Source: Parvicella tangerina (GTDB lineage Bacteria; Bacteroidota; Bacteroidia; Flavobacteriales_D; Parvicellaceae). From it: DNA of 64,000 nt. The DNA is taken from the NCBI RefSeq assembly GCF_907165195.1, contig NZ_OU015584.1, positions 1,488,001 through 1,552,000 of the forward strand, written 5' to 3'. Below the pieces are notes generated by a model. The model had not been told where the DNA came from and searched no databases. It saw nothing but the letters and a program-made list of their open reading frames with translations. Below, in pieces: positions 58,335-64,000 of the stretch; positions within the stretch are counted from its first letter, which is position 1, and each line of letters opens with the position of its first letter. Made by a program: the position numbers and the translations under genes.

Positions 58335-59078
58335 ATGAAAAAAACTTTACTATCTGCTTTATTACTTGGAGGAATGTATGCAGCGTCTGCACAATGTACT
58401 CCAGATCCTTCAATTACATCGGGTATTTCTCCTGATACGTTGACAGGAATGGCTGTTTCTTATGTAGGACAAGCCTATGAGGAAGTGTTTACTTTTGTGG
58501 TGCCTACGGATACAATGGGACTTACGATTGATTACATTAAATTGAACAATGTAACAGGACTTCCGTCAAACTACGATTATGATTGTACGCCTTCTAACTG
58601 TGAGTTTCCTGCGGGATCATCACAATGTGCAAGGGTTTTTAGTACATCAAACCCAACAACTCCGCAAATTGGTTCCTATCAGCTGACTATCGAAGCTATG
58701 GCTTATGTGATATTGCTAGGTCAGTCGGTTGCCAATCCTCAGGGAGCAACTACCTATGATGGGTATTACTTGGTGATTGCTGATGCAGCGACTGCTGGTG
58801 TAGAGCAAGTAGGTAAAGGAGATATGAAGTCTTTGATTGCATACCCAAATCCAACAAACGGAAACACAACTGTTGAGTTTGCAATGGGATACAATACAGA
58901 AGTGACTTTCACAGTTACGAACTTACTGGGAGAAGTGGTAAATAGACAAGTAATTGCAGCCCCAAAAGGCTTGAATAGAATCAACTTTGATGCTTCAAAC
59001 ATGAGCAACGGAGTGTACTTGTACACCATTACTGACGGAAAGAATTCGATTTCTAAGAAGTTGATTGTAAATAAGTAA
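58335..59078 (+). CDS. Secreted protein with T9SS type-A sorting domain
   Basis: About 247 residues from the ATG at 58335 (an ATG two codons earlier is equally possible). Signal peptide MKKTLLSALLLGGMYAASAQ. The mature N-terminal part has three or four Cys (DYDCTPSNCEF, SSQCARVF) and a beta-rich domain. The last 75 residues are a T9SS C-terminal domain: LIAYPNPTNGNTTVEF, FTVTNLLGEVV, NMSNGVYLYTITDGKNSISK and KLIVNK. It is predicted to be exported across both membranes; function unknown. Followed by a terminator. Confidence 0.88.
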   Translation: MKKTLLSALLLGGMYAASAQCTPDPSITSGISPDTLTGMAVSYVGQAYEEVFTFVVPTDTMGLTIDYIKLNNVTGLPSNYDYDCTPSNCEFPAGSSQCARVFSTSNPTTPQIGSYQLTIEAMAYVILLGQSVANPQGATTYDGYYLVIADAATAGVEQVGKGDMKSLIAYPNPTNGNTTVEFAMGYNTEVTFTVTNLLGEVVNRQVIAAPKGLNRINFDASNMSNGVYLYTITDGKNSISKKLIVNK

Positions 59079-59099
59079 GATTTTTATCGCAATAAACTC

Positions 59100-59134
59100 A
59101 ATCCAGACCTTCGAAAGGAGTGTCTGGATTTTTT
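59100..59134 (+). terminator. Terminator of the T9SS-substrate gene
   Basis: AATCCAGAC and GTCTGGATT form a 9-bp stem followed by five Ts, ending just at the RNase Z start codon. Confidence 0.8.
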
Positions 59135-60046
59135 ATGATTTTTCGCGTACAAATATTGGGAAGTGGAAGTGCAACACCTCGTTTGCACCGAAACCCTTCT
59201 GCGCAATACGTAAATGTGTTGGAAAGACATATTCTGATCGATTGTGCTGAAGGAACTCAGATTCAGATGCAAAAATATAAGGTTAAACCGCAACGCATAC
59301 AGCACATTCTGATTTCTCACTTACATGGAGATCATTATTTGGGGCTGATCGGTTTGCTCTCATCTATGCACCTAAATAGTAGAAAAAAGCCTGTCCATAT
59401 TTATGCTCCTGAAGGACTAAAGGAAATTGTGAATATGCAATTGCATTACAGCAAAACAACTTTAGGCTTTGACTTGATATTTCATCCTTTAGTTGGTAAT
59501 CAACCGGAAAAGATCTTTGAGGATAAATTGATAGAGATTTGGACGATTCCACTGGAGCACAGAATCTATTGTAATGGCTTCTTGATCAAAGAAAAAGAGA
59601 AGCCCAGAAATATCTCTAAAGAAGCGATAAAAAAGCACGGTATCCCAATTGCTATGATGCATCGTCTGGCTAAAGGAGAGGATTGGGTTCAACCCGATGG
59701 GGCAATACTGCCAAACGAAGAGTTAACGATTAATCCACCTGCACCAAGAAGTTTTGCTTATTGTTCAGACACCAGGTATTCAGAAAAGATTGTAGATACC
59801 ATACAAGGTATTGATTTGTTATATCATGAAGCAACTTTTCTAAACAACTTAAAGGACCGAGCTAAGAAGACCTATCATTCTACGGCTGAACAAGCAGCTC
59901 GCATTGCAAAATTATGTGGGGCGAAACAATTGATCATTGGTCATTTTTCTGCACGTTATATGGAGGTGGAAGCTTTTGAAGAAGAAGCTGGAGCTACTTT
60001 TGAGAATGTAAAAGCAGTAAACGATGGCGATATCTATGATATTTAG
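59135..60046 (+). CDS. rnz: Ribonuclease Z
   Basis: 303 residues from the ATG at 59135, where the conserved N-terminus begins (FRVQILGSGSATPRLHRNP); an ATG at 59120 lies in the preceding terminator. Metal site LISHLHGDHYLGLIGLL, then FAYCSDTRYSEK, LYHEATF, KTYHSTAEQAARIA and IIGHFSARY. It is a zinc endonuclease that matures tRNA 3' ends in the cytoplasm. The end overlaps the convergent Sua5/YciO gene by 4 bases. Confidence 0.95.
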   Translation: MIFRVQILGSGSATPRLHRNPSAQYVNVLERHILIDCAEGTQIQMQKYKVKPQRIQHILISHLHGDHYLGLIGLLSSMHLNSRKKPVHIYAPEGLKEIVNMQLHYSKTTLGFDLIFHPLVGNQPEKIFEDKLIEIWTIPLEHRIYCNGFLIKEKEKPRNISKEAIKKHGIPIAMMHRLAKGEDWVQPDGAILPNEELTINPPAPRSFAYCSDTRYSEKIVDTIQGIDLLYHEATFLNNLKDRAKKTYHSTAEQAARIAKLCGAKQLIIGHFSARYMEVEAFEEEAGATFENVKAVNDGDIYDI

Positions 60047-60660
60047 AGAATATCTGCATTACCTGCTCCCTCTCTGATAATCTCGCAGTGATCATTGAGG
60101 CAACTTACGATTGTTGATGGGGTTAAACCACCAATACCACCATCAATTACAATATCAACATCATTCTCAAATCGCTGAAAGATTTCGTATGGTTCACTCG
60201 TATAGTCTAAAACCTCATCTTCGTCATGAACACTCGTCACCGCTAGTGGGTTTCCCAACTGACGAACAATCTCTCTAGCAATATTATTGTCGGGAATTCT
60301 TATCCCAACCTCTCTTTTCTTACTGTCAAAAAGTTTAGGAATTCTATTTGTTGCTTCAAGAATGAACGTATAAGGACCAGGAAGTGCTTTGTTCATCGTT
60401 TTATAAACTCCACGACTAATAGGCTTTGTATACTCACTCAGCGAACTAAGGTCATGGCAAACAAGAGAGAAGTTGGCTTTTTTCAATTTCGTATCCTTGA
60501 TTCTTGCCATTTTCTCCAGCGCACGTTTATTAAAGAGATCACAAGCAAAACTGTATACCGTATCCGTTGGAATCACAATTATTCCACCCGATTGCAAAAC
60601 GTCTAAAACCTGATCAATTAGGCGCTGATCTATTGATGAAGCTCGTATTTCAATTATCAT
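60043..60660 (-). CDS. Sua5/YciO/YrdC-type L-threonylcarbamoyladenylate synthase family protein
   Basis: 205 residues. YrdC-fold motifs: GIIVIPTDTVYSFACDL near residue 30, KKANFSLVCHDLSSLSEYT, GPYTFILEAT, REVGIRIPDN and NPLAVTSVHDEDE. TsaC/Sua5 proteins make threonylcarbamoyl-AMP for the t6A modification of tRNAs; the YciO branch is similar but without proven activity. The KxR...SxN signature cannot be assigned with certainty, so the choice between TsaC and YciO is open (the KKANF and short length favour the YciO-like branch). It ends 4 bases into rnz and is directly followed upstream by the large secreted-protein gene. Confidence 0.88.
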   Translation of the reverse strand: MIIEIRASSIDQRLIDQVLDVLQSGGIIVIPTDTVYSFACDLFNKRALEKMARIKDTKLKKANFSLVCHDLSSLSEYTKPISRGVYKTMNKALPGPYTFILEATNRIPKLFDSKKREVGIRIPDNNIAREIVRQLGNPLAVTSVHDEDEVLDYTSEPYEIFQRFENDVDIVIDGGIGGLTPSTIVSCLNDHCEIIREGAGNADIL

Positions 60661-63600
60661 TTAATCTTGCTTTAATACCTTGATGGTCTTAACATTCATA
60701 TTGTTCGCATCAAAGATAATTAAAGTATAGATTCCGTTAGCTTCTGAAGAAAGGTCAATTGAGATTTGATTCTTACCTGAAGAAAGACCAAGAGACTGCT
60801 CAGCAACTATTCTTCCAGTATAATCATAAACCTTGTATTTCATGTCCAAATCTTCCAACACCTGAATGTCTAGATTGAACAGTCCATTATTAGGATTAGG
60901 AATAACTGAAGCGCTTTGAATATCAGCATCTCTCTCTAGTCGAACAACATCAGAATATTCTTTCGATCCATTTTGATCAACTAACACGAGTCGGTAATAG
61001 GAAACATCAAAAGGATCGTAATCAATCAGGTCATAATAACGCATGGTACTGCTGTTTCGTGCCGCATCCACTTCAGCTATCTTTTCAAAGTCCAAACCAT
61101 TTGCAGATTTCAGTACTTCAAAATGGTCGCTATTGATCTCAGATGCAGTTTCCCAGTACAAATGATTTACCTGTCCTTCAATTTTACCATTGAAGTCAAC
61201 TAGATTCACGGGTAATGGAATCGTAGCTTGAGCAACTCCAAATACGGAAAATCCTACCATATCTCTACGAATAACTACCGCAGCGGTAGAAGAAGCAGCA
61301 CAAGTTCCGTTCAATCCCCACGTTCCTGTCGAGATCGTTGGCTTCTTCGTAACTGTCCAACCATTAGCTGTAGCTGTGTTTGTAGCATTGGTAGGGTAGA
61401 GCGTCATATCATACATTCCGGTTGACGAGTTAGCGTCTGCCTCAATGGTCCAATAACCATTATCTTCATTTGGAATACTGTAAGTAGTAGAACACTCAGT
61501 GCCACCTTGAGTAGGGATTGCTCCTGGATACACATCAAAGCGAGCGATCAGGTTATTAATGGAAGTTGCCGCTGTAAAGTCAACTTCTGCATTCTGATAA
61601 CCTTTGGTGGTATTCCCTACGGGAAACTCATAAGCACCCGTAGATTGAAGGTTTCTTCTCAAGTTTCCGTTTACATAACTCGCCACGGATTGACCAGTTA
61701 TCGCACCCGGGGGATCGTTTTGCATAAAAACTTCAAAACCATTCGTGGTGATCAAACCATCTGTTAAGGTCAGTGTTCCAGAACTTGTCTTGGCATACAT
61801 ATTAGTAAGTAAGTTCACACCCGCTCCAGAATTGTTCATGATGATGTTGTTAAGATCGAGTTGAGAAGCACCTTCATCGTAATCTTGATTAGCAGTTCCA
61901 ATAAACGATAATGTTCCCGTAGTTCCTGTCCCTGTGTAAGTAGCGTTACCATTGAAATTGTTGAAGTCACCTTCAAGATATACATGATAACCGTTAGTAT
62001 TCAATACACTGGTATTACTTGAGCTAGTAAAGTCACCTGCGATTTCAATATCACAATTAAGGATAACTTCTCCTCCAGTTTTGTTAATCACAAAATGACC
62101 AAAATCGTTGACTCCAGTACAGCTTCCGTAGATGTTCTGCGTGGCACTTCCTCCGTCAAAAACGATTGTAGAGTTTGCGCCAAACACGATATTTCCATTA
62201 TTTGTAAAATCACCACAAACATGCAGTGTTGCATTGTTTTGAAGAGTAAGTGTAGCAGAAGGATTGATCGTTAAATCTTCAACATATCTGGTGTCACCAG
62301 TTGGTATCAATGGTTGATTTGTAACTCCGCTGGTAACAATGGCATTTACTCCACATACTGGACTAACAGAACAGTTACCCCAGTTCGCTTGGTCTGTCCA
62401 GTCCGTTGTGCTATTCCCTGCCGTCCAGTAAATGGTTGATGGTGCAGAATAATCAACCACACCAGGACCCGAATTACCAAAGTCTAAGTTAAAGCCTTGA
62501 GTACTTCCTGAGAAGTTCTGAACACATAGAAGTAAAACATCCCCAGCCGTAACACTGACAGTAGGCTCAAACGCAGCATCAAACCAACTGTTGATCGGAG
62601 CTGGCGCATTTCCGCCCGGAGCAACCCCAGTTACCCCGTCACCATCATAGTTACATGCCACTAAAGCATCTCCAGGTGAGGCAGTTATATTGTTACAGTC
62701 AGTGGTGGCGCCTGTACCAGAAATACGCCATACTAAATAGTCATAATCTGTTTCGGCACCATTCGAATTATTCGAACCATCGTTTGGCATGATGGTAAAG
62801 TTAAAGTCTCCTGTTGCAGCAATATCAATTTGTAACCACATGGAATTTTTCTCACCACCAGTACAGTTTCCTGTTCCGTCAAAGTCATCATAAGCTCCAG
62901 TTCCAGAGTATCCCGGATTTCCTACACTAAATGTAGAGCTACATAGCAGCAACGGAAAACTACAATCTTGACCAGGTACAGGTACAGGAGCATCACAGTT
63001 TCCTGTTCCTGTCCATGTCAAGCCGCTCAAGTCTGGATAATAATTGTTTTCCAGTTGATTGCCATAACCATCGTACACGTCAAAATAGCATTCATCGTCA
63101 TAGCTAGAGGCACCTGTAAAGATGATCTCAATTGCGTCACCGTTATCTGCAGGGAAAGTATGCGTTCCTGGACCTCCGCCTGAAGCTAACGTAATACCAC
63201 TTAAAACAGTACTACCGTTAACGGTAACATCTACGGTTGCTCCCTGCCATCCATCACTCCAATAGTCATATAATTCCAACGTGTGTAAACATCCAGCTCC
63301 GCAGACCCACTGTGCATAGAGTGTTACATCAGAGGCAAAACTGTAAGTAGCACCATCGGCATAAGATGTACCACTGCCATCAGCAGCTGTGTTCCATTCT
63401 AAGAAATAACAACTACTCTGTGTAAATGTATTTGAATTCAAGGAAGCAGATGAATTTCCAGCTTGAGGAGTCATAGTTCCGGTTCCACCATTGGCATTGA
63501 AGGTAACAGTATAAACCGGAGAACAGCTTCTCGAAATGGTAAAGTCACCCGTATCAGTGGATCCATCAAAAATACTGCTCGAAGCAACATAGACATAATA

Positions 63601-64000
63601 GGTCACTGCATTGGTTGTTATAAACGTGTAGCTTTCAACCCCTCCACTAAAGGCGGCATCTTCACAATCGATGTTAGTGAGTGAACCACAACTACCTGAA
63701 TAAATAACGATTTCCTGATCATATCCAGCTTCGGCATCAACGTCAATCGTTGTTTCCTGACCATCACCAGTAAACGTATACCAAACACCGTAATCACTGG
63801 CGCAACTTGCATCATCAGCTACTGCTGTGGCATAATTAGTGGTCCCAGCTAGGTTGTTTGTTCCGCAAGGAAGAGCTGTAGCATCTGCACAAAGATCATT
63901 AGAAGGAGCAGTAGGAGCTACACAAGCAGTGACACTAATATCATTGGCGTCATCTCCAGAACCTACTAATGCAGCTGTGTTATCATAAAGGTAGAAATCA
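60661..64000 (-). CDS. Large T9SS type-A sorted surface protein, 5' end missing
   Basis: At least 1113 residues are present; the frame stays open to the right edge, so the start is outside. A GTG at 63606 is internal. From the N-terminal side: jelly-roll-like modules (ADDASCASDYGVWYTFTGDG), an InlB-type B-repeat (VTFNANGGTGTMTPQAGNSS, LYAQWV), a CUB-like domain (LELYDYWSDGWQGATVDVTV), a long region of beta-helix-like strands (LTLQNNATLHVCGDFTNNGN), and a C-terminal T9SS type-A sorting domain (SVIPNPNNGLFNLDI, VYDYTGRIVAE, GIYTLIIFD, KTIKVLKQD). It is probably a cell-surface adhesin or matrix protein. It starts 1 base after the Sua5/YciO gene's start region on the same strand. Confidence 0.9.
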   Translation of the reverse strand, partial: DFYLYDNTAALVGSGDDANDISVTACVAPTAPSNDLCADATALPCGTNNLAGTTNYATAVADDASCASDYGVWYTFTGDGQETTIDVDAEAGYDQEIVIYSGSCGSLTNIDCEDAAFSGGVESYTFITTNAVTYYVYVASSSIFDGSTDTGDFTISRSCSPVYTVTFNANGGTGTMTPQAGNSSASLNSNTFTQSSCYFLEWNTAADGSGTSYADGATYSFASDVTLYAQWVCGAGCLHTLELYDYWSDGWQGATVDVTVNGSTVLSGITLASGGGPGTHTFPADNGDAIEIIFTGASSYDDECYFDVYDGYGNQLENNYYPDLSGLTWTGTGNCDAPVPVPGQDCSFPLLLCSSTFSVGNPGYSGTGAYDDFDGTGNCTGGEKNSMWLQIDIAATGDFNFTIMPNDGSNNSNGAETDYDYLVWRISGTGATTDCNNITASPGDALVACNYDGDGVTGVAPGGNAPAPINSWFDAAFEPTVSVTAGDVLLLCVQNFSGSTQGFNLDFGNSGPGVVDYSAPSTIYWTAGNSTTDWTDQANWGNCSVSPVCGVNAIVTSGVTNQPLIPTGDTRYVEDLTINPSATLTLQNNATLHVCGDFTNNGNIVFGANSTIVFDGGSATQNIYGSCTGVNDFGHFVINKTGGEVILNCDIEIAGDFTSSSNTSVLNTNGYHVYLEGDFNNFNGNATYTGTGTTGTLSFIGTANQDYDEGASQLDLNNIIMNNSGAGVNLLTNMYAKTSSGTLTLTDGLITTNGFEVFMQNDPPGAITGQSVASYVNGNLRRNLQSTGAYEFPVGNTTKGYQNAEVDFTAATSINNLIARFDVYPGAIPTQGGTECSTTYSIPNEDNGYWTIEADANSSTGMYDMTLYPTNATNTATANGWTVTKKPTISTGTWGLNGTCAASSTAAVVIRRDMVGFSVFGVAQATIPLPVNLVDFNGKIEGQVNHLYWETASEINSDHFEVLKSANGLDFEKIAEVDAARNSSTMRYYDLIDYDPFDVSYYRLVLVDQNGSKEYSDVVRLERDADIQSASVIPNPNNGLFNLDIQVLEDLDMKYKVYDYTGRIVAEQSLGLSSGKNQISIDLSSEANGIYTLIIFDANNMNVKTIKVLKQD

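Noticed and set aside
58329-60046. Alternative start of RNase Z at 59120
   Set aside because: It would place five residues inside the preceding terminator hairpin; the conserved N-terminus begins at the ATG at 59135.

Overview
The window looks like a chromosomal segment of a member of the Bacteroidota, most likely a marine flavobacterium-type organism (order Flavobacteriales; a Crocinitomicaceae/Fluviicola-like affiliation is a guess). Reasons seen in the sequence: several very large secreted proteins with type IX secretion (T9SS) C-terminal sorting domains, PorP/SprF-family proteins, a DnaE with an N-terminal exonuclease, Bacteroidota-type promoter elements (TTTG-N19-TAnnTTTG) in front of a tRNA, and both NhaD- and NhaA-type Na+/H+ antiporters.

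Layout. 1-18.8 kb is ordinary chromosome: the 3' end of a subtilase gene, a lipoprotein, dnaE, a second lipoprotein, an MBL-fold hydrolase, a HisKA_2-type histidine kinase, a GH3/beta-lactamase-fold fusion protein, a LuxR-type regulator, an amino-acid dehydrogenase, nhaD, and an exbB-exbD-tonB-folC run ending at tRNA-Val(TAC). 18.8-34.3 kb is a genomic island integrated in the 3' end of tRNA-Val. A large serine recombinase lies at its left end, partly encoded by the tRNA itself, and a 19-bp copy of the tRNA 3' end marks the right end at 34274-34292. Cargo: an IS3-family insertion sequence abutting a truncated YitT gene, NhaA, a three-gene signalling module (four-helix-bundle membrane sensor, soluble histidine kinase, sigma-54 activator), a putative sigma-54-driven operon (duplicated four-Cys protein, glutamate dehydrogenase, alanine dehydrogenase-like protein), a DUF2490-like outer-membrane protein, a nitrosative-stress operon (Rrf2 regulator, two unknown membrane proteins, truncated globin, RIC repair protein) and a 5-formyl-THF cyclo-ligase.

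34.4-37.1 kb is, in my view, the most unusual stretch: three gene cassettes (ParDE toxin-antitoxin; YitT-family protein; small lipoprotein), all on the minus strand. They are separated by long imperfect palindromes whose outer core motifs are complementary across each cassette (AAC/GTT ends, two of them fitting RYYYAAC/GTTRRRY). This is the logic of integron attC cassettes, but the sites are about 195-265 bp long and no integrase is present in the window.

37.2-64 kb returns to chromosome. It holds a 2214-residue T9SS type-B adhesin with a small partner, an acyl-CoA synthetase, and an ECF sigma factor translationally coupled to a protein that joins an anti-sigma-like N-terminus, a membrane segment and a C-terminal PorP/SprF-like domain, followed by a normal PorP/SprF gene. 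Then come an alpha-2-macroglobulin, a VanX-like dipeptidase, pyrR-pyrB, a STAS protein, a T9SS type-A secreted protein, RNase Z, a Sua5/YciO protein and a large T9SS type-A protein that runs off the right edge.

The two candidates for undescribed biology are the attC-like cassette array and the ECF sigma/anti-sigma-PorP fusion. All family assignments were made by reading motifs; no database search was run.
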